Positions 11,596-22,033 of a DNA stretch of 64,000 nucleotides are shown piece by piece. Source of the stretch: Strobilurus pachycystidiatus (lineage: Eukaryota > Basidiomycota > Agaricomycetes > Agaricales > Physalacriaceae); contig JAHLMK010000015.1 in the NCBI GenBank assembly GCA_019915135.1, positions 62,001 to 126,000 of the forward strand, given 5' to 3'. The notes beneath the pieces were generated by a model that saw nothing but the letters and a program-made list of their open reading frames with translations, did no database searches and was not told the DNA's origin. Both the position numbers and the translations under genes were made by a program. Position 1 is the stretch's first letter, and each line of letters begins with the position of its first letter.

Positions 11596-13406
11596 TCAGC
11601 TGAAGGCAAGTGCCGCCCACCCAGCGACCGCACCCAGCGTCACGGTCGCCGCGGTCCTAATCGTCGCGGACGCGATCCGCTTCGCGCGTTTCGGCTCGAC
11701 GACCACCTCCACTTCCTCGTCGTCCTTATCCCGCTTGCGCTTCAAGGACTCAATGTCGACAACCACGTCCCTCGCGTACTGCCTAACCCCCTTCACAAAG
11801 CGCCAGTCCGGGTAGCGCCGCTTGTGTCCTTCGAGCGCCACTTGCGCTTTGGCCTCCCATACCTCTCGCTCCTCTTGCGAGATGGACCGCCAGACCTGGC
11901 CTGCAATCTTGCTGAGAGTGCTGTGATTGCCTTCGACCCGCCCGCTGATGCGCTGCGAGCGTATGAATGCGGACCGGAATAGGATGAACGCGTTTGGGGC
12001 GCGCGGGATGTGCAAGATCCCCTCCAACTCCTGCTCGTGCTTTGCTTTCAGGAGGCGCATATCTACGACATCCATCAGAAAATTGTACTTCCTAGATGAA
12101 ATCATGGGACTACTCACCTTCGAGCATCCGCTCGTACTCAGACCGCTCCTCCACCCGGCTCTCCTGCAGCGCCTCGATTTGGGATTGCATATTGGGAACG
12201 TCCAAAGCCTTCACTTGCTCGGCCAGCGCACCGCACAGGCTGCGCACCGCGCCCACGTCCGACTCTACGTCTGCGATCTTCCTTTGTAGGGCGGCGACGT
12301 CTTCCTTGGTGATGGTGGGGAGTACGGGGGTGGTGGTGGGATTGATTTCCTCCTTGGTGTTGGAAGCGTCCTGGGTGGCTGGAGACTCCAATTCAGATAC
12401 ACGCAATTCCGGCGAAGCCCCGTCACTGGGCGACGCGCCAACGACATTCGGCTCCGGCTCCTTTTTGTCGAGAATGTCCGACGGCGGCTGTGGGCTGGGT
12501 GAGGAGACGGGGGCAGGTGCAGTGTCGGAGCGGTAGGCGGCCATCGATTCCTTGATCTTAGCGGCCATCTCAAACGCCACCACAATGTGGCGCGGCGGGT
12601 CCTCGGTGGGGGGCGTAGGCGGCCAAAACCAAGGGGGTGGCGGCGGCAACAGATTCAGCGGCGGCAACAAAGAGGGCACCTTGTCCTCCTCCGCGTCTGA
12701 GTCGCTCACGGACATCGACGACGAATCTTCGTCGTCGTCCGCGTCCTCCAATTCCATGTCGTCCTCATCATCTGTCGTGATGCCCAACCCGTATCTCCCG
12801 GTCCCCGATCCTGTCCCGGATAGCGAGCCAGGTCCCGACGCCGCATGAAGAATCTGCACCCTGACGACCACCGGCCGCACCATCTCCCCATTCCGCGACA
12901 CGGTCTTTCCAAACGTCACCCAATCGTCCGGCTGTAGTGCATATGGTGTGTACGGTGTGAGCGTCACGGGAGCGGGGCGGCGGCGGATGTGCGTGCCGTG
13001 GTGCGAGCCCAGGTCCGTTAGATATACCTATGTACACATAAATCAGGATAGATGCAGAAGAAACAATGATTGAACGCACCTTCCCGTCCGTTCCAAAGCT
13101 AATCTCCGCATGACGCCTGCTCACCACCGGGCACCGAAACATCGCCTCTGCACCTGCCTCGTCGTGCTCGACCAGGCCATCCATGGGCGATCTCCTCCCA
13201 ACCAGTATCGCCCCGCCTTCCTTGGGCTGCTGGACGGTCATCGTCGTCTTCTGCCCAGTTCCAATGGTCGCTTCCTGCTCGACATGCAGCGTAACGCCTG
13301 ATGATAGCTGGTCAGCCAAGCCTTCCTTCCATCCTCGTAACGACCGACCTGCAGGCTGTGGGCAACGGATGCCCAAGTACTGGATCTCCTCGTCTGCGTC
13401 TGCCAT
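11596..13406 (-). CDS. FHA-domain and HMG-box protein with hydrophobic tail
   Basis: Predicted exons, minus strand: 13406-13080, 13027-12118 and 12062-11596; 567 residues. Residues about 67-160 form an FHA domain: GRR at 70-72, SRRHAE at 96-101, and GSHHGT at 116-121, which is recovered only after removing the 52-bp first intron. Then come an acidic Ser/Asp stretch, a Pro-rich linker and a coiled coil (about 345-412). Exon 3 encodes an HMG box (about 430-500; IPRAPNAFILFR, LSKIAG..W, H.RRYPDW) of the fungal MATA_HMG type, a Lys/Arg-rich segment and a final hydrophobic run (TVTLGAVAGWAALAFS). FHA domains bind phosphothreonine; HMG boxes bind and bend DNA. The join uses GTGAGT at 12117, phase 1, acceptor at 12063. 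If that intron is not used, exons 1-2 stop at once (GAG TAG) and the HMG part would be a separate gene. Confidence 0.7.
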
Positions 13407-14600
13407 GGATCGTTGTTGCTGCTGCTGTAGACGAGTGATAGTGGTCGACGAGCAAGACCGGGCCCGGCGATATGTCTATCAAGTGCCGGATTGCCGGATG
13501 TACCTCGGCACGGCTGTTTCGTGGTTGCCTGTCGAAGCGGGCGACGAGGAGGTCGCCAGGAGAAAGGACTGCCACGAGAGCCTGGATGCAAATTAGAAAT
13601 GTCGTGGAAGCAGAGCAGGTTGTGGCGTACAGAGATGGAAACACCGGCATCTGACATCTAGGCATTGTGCCCGCTTAACACAGCGACTGTATTCTCCAAC
13701 AGCTGAGATAAAGCGCGTCGCAGACCATTCGAGTAGCAGGAAGCTTTGGGAGTAGGGGCTGCGCGCCGCAGCGTGTTGGCATGTCGGATATCTTGAGGCG
13801 AACGGTAAAGTCGTCCATGAGTACTGAGTACTGCATACTCTGGTGTCGCTGTCAATATATGGTTCCGCATCATCTTACGAGCTCACATTCATCTAATCCA
13901 GGCCGTCGCCAATTCTGGTCGCGTTCAGGATAGCAGGAGGACGCTGTTGGTGGTAAAAGGCGAAGGAAAAAATCCCCGGCAAACTCCGTCCAGCGTGCAC
14001 GTGGCGCTTGATCCGTCGGCACCATGCCATTGCCGTTGCGTTTCCGCCCACACTGGTCACTTACCTTCACCGTTTTGTGGCGCTACGTTCTTATGGTTCG
14101 TTCTCCGCCTCTTTCCCATGTCGTGACTTGCTTTTCTCACTCATGTACATCAGTAGCCATACTGTCACAACTTGAATGCCGAGTAGGCGCCATAACCATC
14201 GGGCCAATGCGTCCTCTCTCCATCTCAACGACGGAAACCTGCGTTCTGCGGCTCTACCGGGGCCGTGACTTGGACGACATTACTTAGTAGCCACGACTCT
14301 CCTGTCACCCTTCAGAAACAATCTCGTGTGCTCTAGCAGCGTCACCACTACGCGTATCACATACATCGAGTAGTTTCGATGAGGGCGAGCTCGCGTTTCT
14401 TGGCTCTACCAACGTTCTGGTCTCCTTTCCCTTGACCCGAAGCTCGTTCACTCCATCTGGCGACGACCATGTGCCATTGTGTGCCCTTGTCCCCACACAG
14501 GGCCGAAGTCGCGCACAGCCCCGAGTCGTGCGAACGTCATCGCTATCTTTCGACTCTGCTTTCATCCCGGTATTCCTTCGCTGATCTCGATGCGACAGTG
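13407..14600. other. intergenic; 5' flank shared with 19.3-19.9 kb
   Basis: No gene supported. From about 14070 the sequence is recognisably related to 19350-19876 (shared blocks such as GTGCTCTAGCAGCG and ACTACGCGT), so the duplication of the next gene included its upstream region. Confidence 0.5.
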
Positions 14601-16074
14601 ATGATGGATCTCCCTCTTGTGAGGTCGACTCCTGAAAACCGCGAATTGGAGGAATTGCGAGCGACTCTTGTCCAATACCTCGACGTCGCTGTGATTCTCA
14701 CTGATATGAATGATGCGTCCAACGTATTACAGTTCAAGCTGCGGGAGAAATGTCACTCTATCCGTCGTGAGGTGCTCGTGGATACTTCAGTAAGAGCCCA
14801 GTTGCCGTCATGCTCCATACATAATCATTACCATTCAGATCGTTCATCTTCGGAGAACCGCTTCTCTAGTCAACATCATGCTCCGAATGATGCAGTATCT
14901 GTCTTGTCTTCGTCGTTTCGAACGTACTCTCTTAGACGGGACAGTTGAAGGGACACCCGAGTATGAGGTGCTATTCCAAATTTTCTGGATGGTCGGCAGG
15001 TTTGCCTTGCTCGCATCTTCGAATACAACATTTACTTATGAAAAGTGGATAGATACCACTGGTGTTCGGTTTTATACGTCCCTCCCTCCTATGATATGGA
15101 ACCTGTTTGGAAGTTGGCGTCCTCAGAGCAGTTTTTGTCTGTGGTGGATCATCATCGGCCATTGCAACGAACTGTCGGGGAAGTGGGCGCAATGGTGGTA
15201 CTACAAGTTAGCCGGATGAATGTCCAGGTGGCTGCGCTATCAACTGCTCTTCCTGGGTTTCTTCCAGTCGCAGGGATGGACGACAAGGGATCGGAGCTGG
15301 AAAACCTACTTCTCGGCCTTGAGATAGCCGAGAGTATATGCAAGACGATCCCGGGTATCGGGTCATTCATCGAGGGCGCATGCGGAGCGGTACGGAAAAT
15401 ATTGTCAGCGGCAAAGGTATATCCCAAAATCCTCTCGAAATTCCAAGCGGTTAGTGAGTTTGAGTTTCAAGCAAGCCAGAACTTGTCGCCGTGCTTGTTT
15501 GGATCTGGCCGAGTATTCGACTCGTTTAGCAGTGACAATTCTACGGAATGTTGCGTCGTCTCGCTCAGTCTGCCCTGCGGACGAGAATGTTTATCGCCTA
15601 TTTTTGTAGGAGTCTTGCTTGGATTGGCGCAACATGCTGATGGCCATCCACAGAGCATTGCAAAAGGTCGAGTCCGAGTTGTCGAAGTTGTGCAATCTCA
15701 AATCCTGGAAATACTTCGTGCGACGGGTGCACATTGAGGACAAGCTGATCGAGCTTCGAGAGACTCTGACAGAGGCCTACACGGTTTTCGGAGCAAGTCG
15801 TCCGCTTCATCATAGAGAGGTCCGAGTAACCATTTGCCAGATTGACGGTCACACATCGTCAGTACGTCTACTCAAAGAGCTTCGACACCTCCAAACGCTG
15901 GTGTGGGGAAGTCTAAAGCGAATGGAAGAGAGCCAAGCATTAATCCATATGAAGCTTGACAGAGTACTGCCGGTAATGTTCTACGACATTGACAGCGTTG
16001 TTCATCTCACAGTCATGTTAGTGTGTGGCCTCGGCCGCCTCGCCAATGGGATATGCTCTGAATGTGCCAATTAG
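14601..16074 (+). CDS. helical-bundle (MLKL/HeLo-like) protein, copy 1
   Basis: Predicted exons 14601-14789, 14839-14999, 15053-15416, 15472-15605 and 15654-16074; 422 residues. Intron phases 0, 2, 0, 2 and exon-4 length (134 bp) match the paralogue at 19.9 kb exactly. The N-terminal 175 residues resemble no family I know. From about 185 on, the pattern is amphipathic: a helix GLEIAESICKTIPGIGSFIE, a Cys/Ala helix (CRRACLDLAEY), then E.ELSKL...SWKYFVRR and a helix ending EAYTVFG. This order resembles the N-terminal four-helix bundle of fungal MLKL-like/HeLo STAND proteins, which can act on membranes in cell death. No NTPase, kinase or repeat domain follows, so it would be a stand-alone bundle. 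The last 40 residues diverge from the paralogue and the 3' end is uncertain. Confidence 0.7.
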
Positions 16075-16262
16075 TATGATGCCTCTCGACTAGTGTCATA
16101 TTGAGAGTATGCAATTTGCACCATAGCCACAACTTTTTTCTTTTTAATCCCATGTGTGTTTGGACACACAAATATACAACGCTCATCCAGAAGCACATCG
16201 CCGGTGATTGAAGCCAAAACCCTCCGGAATAAGACACATAATGTTCCAATAGAGCTGGCGTA
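16075..16262. other. short spacer before the F-box pseudogene
   Basis: No feature seen. Confidence 0.4.
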
Positions 16263-16500
16263 CTCTCACTAGAGCAGGGTTTGGAACCGCCACCCAGGAT
16301 TGAGCCCTTGCTTTACAACCACTTTCCCTGGTGCAGAAAGGATTCCTGCCATAGCAACCACGATTCGCCTTCGCGCTGATCTTGGCTTCTTTGGGGAGGT
16401 CGTTCGCTCGGTGGCCATACACCTGCGACAACATGCTAGCAGTCCTTCCAGCCAGGGGCAGTGGCGCTCTGAGCCTGAAAAATTCTCCAAGACGACCAAG
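16263..16500 (+). pseudogene. truncated, frameshifted F-box-type gene
   Basis: About 240 bp match the start of exon 2 of the intact gene at 31.2 kb: GCCCTTGCTTTACAACCAC encodes PLLYNH, then after a frameshift IRLRADLGFFGEVVR..AIHLR follows, corresponding to IRLRADPDFFGTAVR..TIHVR in the intact protein. The frameshift falls within about 30 bp after the PLLYNH segment. The F-box exon and everything after about residue 120 are missing. Confidence 0.75.
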
Positions 16501-16659
16501 GGTACTTACAAAATGAAAGGAACGATCGAGGACAGACCGGGAATTGGGGCGAAAGAAGACAAGTCAGAAGGTGACAGTGGCCCAGCAAAATGAACAAGTA
16601 TGCATAGCTCTTGAGAGCGACACGGATGCGTGGATTAGGGCGGCCACAAAGACCTAACT

Positions 16660-16830
16660 CGAGGATGAAGGAATAAAGCAAAGAAACGAACTGGAAACGA
16701 CCAAGCGCGAACAGGCGCGGCAAGAAGCCGTGCCGTCGGCAGTTGGACCCGTAAGGCGGATGACATAACGTTGACGCTCTTCCTTCGCAACGTTCGTGCG
16801 AATGTTCCACGGATCGCTCCAGCACCATGC
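16660..16830 (+). repeat. dispersed repeat family R1, copy at 16.7 kb
   Basis: Shares GATGAAGGAATAAAGCAAAGA, then GCCGTGCCGTCGGCAGTTGG and a GGATGACATAACG block in the same order as the 57.5 kb copy. Confidence 0.5.
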
Positions 16831-19005
16831 TGTGCAAGCCAAGGCGGATACTCGCAACGCGGATTTCTAAGCGGGTAAGATGGATCAGAAATAAATCGGC
16901 GGTGCAGACAGACGCATCGGCGGAATGACGGATTTGGAGGTGAGTCGTCCGCTCAGTCCTGATGTTTTTGTCGGTTCTGGGATGCAATTGGGGTGGGATA
17001 AGACGGGGGTAACAGCTGGTGTCACGTACGCAACAAACATGGTACACCCTCGTGCGCATCCACTGCGGCGAGGGCGCCGAAATACGACTTAGCTAACACT
17101 CGTCGTCGTTAGTTCATCGTATTACCCTGTCAATAGGGAGTGTGCCATCGCCACCTTTACTGGCCTACGTTTTCCCCATTCCTCCGGCGCGACCAGTCTC
17201 AGAGCCTACGCGGTGTCTGTGGGAGCGCCACCTCCCAACGCTGTGCTCGGCTTTCTCCCTCGGCCTCTCCTTGCACCGTCAACCCGCCACCCACCCGCCC
17301 TCCGCTTCCTCTCCTCACCAAATCTCTCCCCACAACTCCCCCCCCCTAACCCTGCGCCTCGCGTGTGCCCTCCCCCTCGCCCCGGGTATTCACCGCAGAC
17401 GATGTTAGTGACGATCTAAGCCGCTCTTCTGCGATGAGGAGTTGGACAGCCGGGGGGTGGAGTGCAAAAGGACGGTGAGGTAGGGGGGTTGATGCGCCGT
17501 CACTCAGTACTCAGGAGTCACGATGACTGTCACCACCTCTTCCTGGCAATCTCCCGGTGCGACTGTATATGTTTGGACTGTTCCTTTGTTTTCAGAGATA
17601 TCCACTATCACCTAAACCGATCATATCAAGCGTTCTTCCGATATTGCATTGAGGGATTCTATTTCTCGCCGTCCTCCCGACCTGAGCTCATTCGGTTGAT
17701 TCGCCTGCCACGCTGTGTAGTGATTACATGAACTGAACTCGTTCTCAGATTTGCTTCCGGATAGTCGGGCTCCTCTAATAGCGCAATAGAGGAGCACGAC
17801 GTGTGTATCAATCTTTACCCGACTCACCACGGTCAGTCAGGCTTGACAGACGGTAGATGCGACGTGAAAAGGGTGGCGAGGACGCGAGAAGTAAACGCTA
17901 GTGAGGATTGAGAGATATGGCCTCGTGAGTAATCAAATGACAGGATAATAATGACGCGTTCAGGAGCTGCCAATCTGTAGTACGGCGTTCGAAGCTTCGA
18001 GCTCACTCATGCACGGCAAGCGAGCCACGGTCCGACGAACGTCTTTCGTTTTGTCTTGGAGCGAAGTGTGGTCACACTCGAGAGGGCAGCCTTGTCATCA
18101 GCTGAGGCAGATGTCGACAAGAGCTGTGCGAGTCGCTGACATATCTTCATCGACTTCGCTCCGATATTCCATTGCGTGTTCACAGCTAACCGTGTCAGAT
18201 TATGTCAATCCTGTTAGCACTTTCCGTATCTCGAATTCTCAATGCACTGCGGTTTGGACGGCAGTTACGGTTGCCCAAGTAAAAACCAACTCAAACGCGG
18301 ACGCGTCGCCGAGATGGACAGCGTGCCAGATACTTAAAACATTGCTGTGGCGACAAATTTTGCTATCTGCAAGAAGACATACACTGTACTGAATAAAGCG
18401 CACCCGCGTCTCATCGGAAGAACGCTGAAGGGGACCTACCATGATAAGAGAAAAGTTTTCCAACTCTTTGCCCACAAATTCACACCGACCCACAGCGAGT
18501 GAGGCAGGTGTCCACAGTATGCTTACGCTAAAAGATTGTAGAAGATAGATATCGAGACCACTGCATGCGCGGCGAAGACGTCGACATTTCCCTCTATAGC
18601 CGAGCAAAGACTTCGTGCTTAGAGGTCCGCAGGGCTGGACGTCCAACTCGGCCGAGATGTACGAGGAAGACTTTGAGGCAAGAGAACGCCGTCAAGTCAG
18701 AAGTGGAGTCGAAAAGATTTGAGCGTAACTTGTTGCAGCCATGACGAGTTGAGCAGAGCCGATCTGATAGTCAAACCTGTGAAGTCTGAAATTGTGAAAA
18801 GGAGCGTATTGACGCGATTCTGGCAGCCGCAAAGAGACCCTTTTTCTGTCAGCATCTGCGCTGACTGACTACCGTCATACTCATGGGTCCCAATTGAGCG
18901 GGCATGCGAGAGGCCCAACAGAGCGCGGCACCAAGGACAGTGGGAGTCTGGACAAACAAAGATCCACAACTCACTGTAACAACACTGTAACGTCGTTGAG
19001 ACCGT

Positions 19006-19050
19006 AAAGGGAAAGACGAGCCAAAAGGGAAAGACGAGCGAAAAGGGAAA
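19006..19050 (+). repeat. 18-bp tandem repeat, 2.5 units
   Basis: Unit AAAGGGAAAGACGAGCCA occurs twice with one substitution, followed by a partial third unit. Confidence 0.7.
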
Positions 19051-19876
19051 TTCTGTCTTTGTGTCCGTTCCGCCCTATACGTCTCTAGTGTCTCGGGGTG
19101 AGTCAGAGGCTGTTCGTCGTCGAAAAGAAAATGCGAAAAATCACGTGCAGCTCTGCATCCTCGAATTTGATGCCCTGATCGGACCATCCTTTTCTGTTAC
19201 CTCCTCGTCCACCGTTTCGAAAAAGGACAGGCAGTCACCCTCGCAATACAAGACGTTCCCCACATCAATGCAGACTGCGTTATGACGAAGCGTCGCATTC
19301 TCTCCTCTAGGCCTGCCGCCATGGATTCAGCTGGCAATTCCCCGATTTTGTGGCGGTACGACTCGGAGCTTACAGTTGTCCTCCCAGGCGTTCTCATGTC
19401 ATGACTTACTCTCTCTCCTCTCTCCACATGAGTTGTCCCGTTTTCATGATTGATTGACGAATCGGCGCCGTTATCATCGGACGGGCGTACTCACTCCAAC
19501 CCAACGACCCCAACCTCACGTTCTGTGGCTCGCCAGTGACTTGGGATAGCATCATGTTGCCAAGATATGACTTTTACCCCCCTTAGAAACAAGGCCGCGT
19601 GCTCTAGGAGCGGCACTACGCGTCTCACACATACCGAGTCGCGTCCGCTCCGGTCAACAGCGCCCAGCTGGCGTTTATGTCTCAATTGTCATTAGAGCCT
19701 CAATTTCCCCGCCCAAGAGGACTTCCACTCCGGATGGGGATCCTCCATGTGCGTCGGTGTCCATCTGTCCCCACACAGGGTCGAAGTCATGCACTGGTCC
19801 GAGTCGTGAGAACGGTATTGGTATCTTCCTTTCCGCTCTCGTCTCATATCCCTTCGCTGATCTCCCCCGGACAGTG

Positions 19877-21299
19877 ATGCCAGATCTCTCTCTAGTGAAG
19901 TCGACCGATGAAAACCGTAAACTGGAGGATCTCCGGGCGGACCTCTTGCAATATCTCGAGGTTGCGCTCATCGTCGTTCAGATGATTGAAAACGTAACAC
20001 TGCAGTACCATTTTGCAAGCAAATGTCAGTCGACGCTACGGGAGGTACAAAACGAGAGCTCGGTGAGTGGGACTTTTTCCAGTAATTCATTGCTACAGTT
20101 TTCCAGGTCCTTCTAATGCAGCGGACTGCGTCCGTGATAAACGTCATACTTCGAATTCTACATCATCTCGTTTCCGTTCCACGTTGTCATCGACATGTGT
20201 ACTATTGGCCAGATGGAGCCCCTATCTACCAAAAGTGCGAGTCCTTGTTGAACCTGGACTATCCTAACAGGTGCTAGCCCGTTTACTTGAACAAATCGGG
20301 ATAGCGCTCAGGCTTACCCACATAGCTTCGTGCTCCTCTCCGTAGATCTCGAGCACAATATGGGCCCAGTGTGGGACGAGGTCACAAAGCCGCCGTTTCT
20401 GTCAGTGATGGATACATACTTCCCCTTGAGCCGGACAATACTAGAGATAAGCCCGGTCGTACTTCTTCGATTCACCAAAATGAATGCCGAGATATCTGCG
20501 CTATCAACGGTCTTGCCTGGATTCAGCACAGTTCCAGTTCAACGGAGCGCCCGATTGGAAATCGATACGTTGATTCTTGGCCTCGACTTAGCGGAAAGTG
20601 TATCGAAGTCCATCCCTGCAATAGGCTCACTCATTGAGGGTGCATGCGGAACCATACGCAAAATTCTGTCGGCAGCAGAGGTTTGTCTCAGAAGTCTTTG
20701 GATATCTTCGATGGGAGCACTGACTCTTACTGTTCAAGCGTGCTCGCGCTTGCCAGGATGCGTGCCTCGAAATGGCGGAGCATACTATGCGCTTGTCGTT
20801 GAGTGTGTTCAGGAATATCGCATCAACTGGGTCTGCCTACAAGCCAGATGACAAACTTTACCATTTGCTCCGGTATGATTTCTGCTCGGCTACGAGAAGC
20901 CTCTAACAAACTCGTAGTACCTTATGCACAGTGGAGATGGAATTGAACAGGCTGCGTGACATAAAAAAATGGAAATACCTCCTCAGACAATCCCACGTAG
21001 AGGGAAGGCTGGCGAAGCTCCGAGAAACACTTTCTGAGGCTTACACAGTGTTCGGTGTAGGTCCTCTTTACTCATCCCGCTTCCGCTGTGAGACTGATGG
21101 CTCGAAGATTGAAAGTCATATGTCGGCGGCAACCCTACTTGCAGATCTTAGACAGACGCAGTACTCGATGGTGAACACTCTCCATCGACTTGAGGTCGGC
21201 CAACAGGCGATGGACGTCAAACTTGACAGAGCTTTGCACGTGGGTTTCAAGCGCTGCCATACTCCACCCATTATGATCTCACTTTACAACGATAGATAA
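19877..21299 (+). CDS. helical-bundle (MLKL/HeLo-like) protein, copy 2
   Basis: Predicted exons 19877-20062, 20107-20270, 20326-20680, 20739-20872 and 20918-21299; 406 residues; introns 44-58 bp, phases 0, 2, 0, 2 as in the copy at 14.6 kb. The two proteins align along most of their length (LEDLRADLLQYLEVA; EISALSTVLPG; GLDLAESVSKSIPAIGSLIE; KWKYLLRQSHVEG.LAKLRETL). Exon 4 reads RARACQDACLEMAEH and is 134 bp in both copies. Like copy 1 it lacks any downstream NACHT, kinase or repeat module. The conserved exon lengths and absence of stops suggest both copies have been kept under selection, unlike the third copy at 63.6 kb. A membrane or cell-death role is inferred from fold resemblance only. 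Confidence 0.7.
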
Positions 21300-21391
21300 T
21301 AACTGTCTCCTCAAGGCCCGGGCCTAGTAGTACAGACGAGCCAATTCAACCATAAGCTGTGAACTGAGGGATAACATTTGCGGGTACTATA

Positions 21392-21853
21392 TCATTTAGC
21401 GAAATGAAACTTCTCGAATGGTTCACTTTCGTCCGCGCAAAGCGGACGTTCGTCGCCACTTATTTTCCAACTCCGTAACTCCGTCTGAACGCCCAGAATA
21501 CGCATTGTCTTCCCAGTGAGAATGGACATCTTCAAGAAGTCACAAATCGTTTCGAGCAGACGACCTCGGTCTAAGTCGGCGCAGAAGGCCAATGTCGTCG
21601 CCTCGAAATGCAAACATGCGAGGTTCTTCGAGTATGGCTCCGAACTGTTTGGACAGATTCGTCATTGGTAACACTGGTGACAGTGTAGCTGAGAGGTCAA
21701 CACCAGCTGAAACCGTAAAACCAAAGCTTCCGCCGCTGTTGCCTCTGGCGGGAGTTGATACGAATGCTTCTTGTCCTCGGGAATCAGAGCATGGCGACGT
21801 TGTGCAATCAGCGCACACGCCTGGTCCTTCAGAGTTTTCGACTTGGGGCCCAT
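21392..21853 (-). CDS. possible small two-exon gene, function unknown
   Basis: On the minus strand, a TATAAAAA at 22026-22033 precedes an ATG at 21853 opening a Lys- and Ala-rich exon (MGPKSKTLKDQACALIAQRR...), followed after a likely intron (donor GTGTTG just after RFQL, acceptor unclear) by an in-register segment with helical character (FCADLDRGRLLETICDFLKM) that ends at 21392. I recognise no domain. Both exons could be chance open frames. The exact intron is undecided: acceptors near 21655 and 21635 both work with different phases. Confidence 0.35.
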
Positions 21854-22033
21854 CTCGAGGATCTTTCAATGATTGAATTGTGGCGCCGGTGATATGACAC
21901 TGACCTTGGTTTTGACGACTGGTTACGACGGAGAGATATCTCACGGTTGTAGCAAAAGAAGCTCGAAGGATGTGGCGCAAACAGATGAGATCTTGTTCGT
22001 GAAGAAATTAAACATACTCTGGCGCTTTTTATA

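Larger units (their letters stand above)
16501..19349. other. intergenic with repeats
   Basis: No gene supported. Contains a copy of repeat family R1 (16660-16830), a segment near 18475-18520 that recurs at 50323-50365, an 18-bp tandem repeat at 19006-19050, and a pyrimidine-rich stretch at 17150-17400. Confidence 0.45.
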
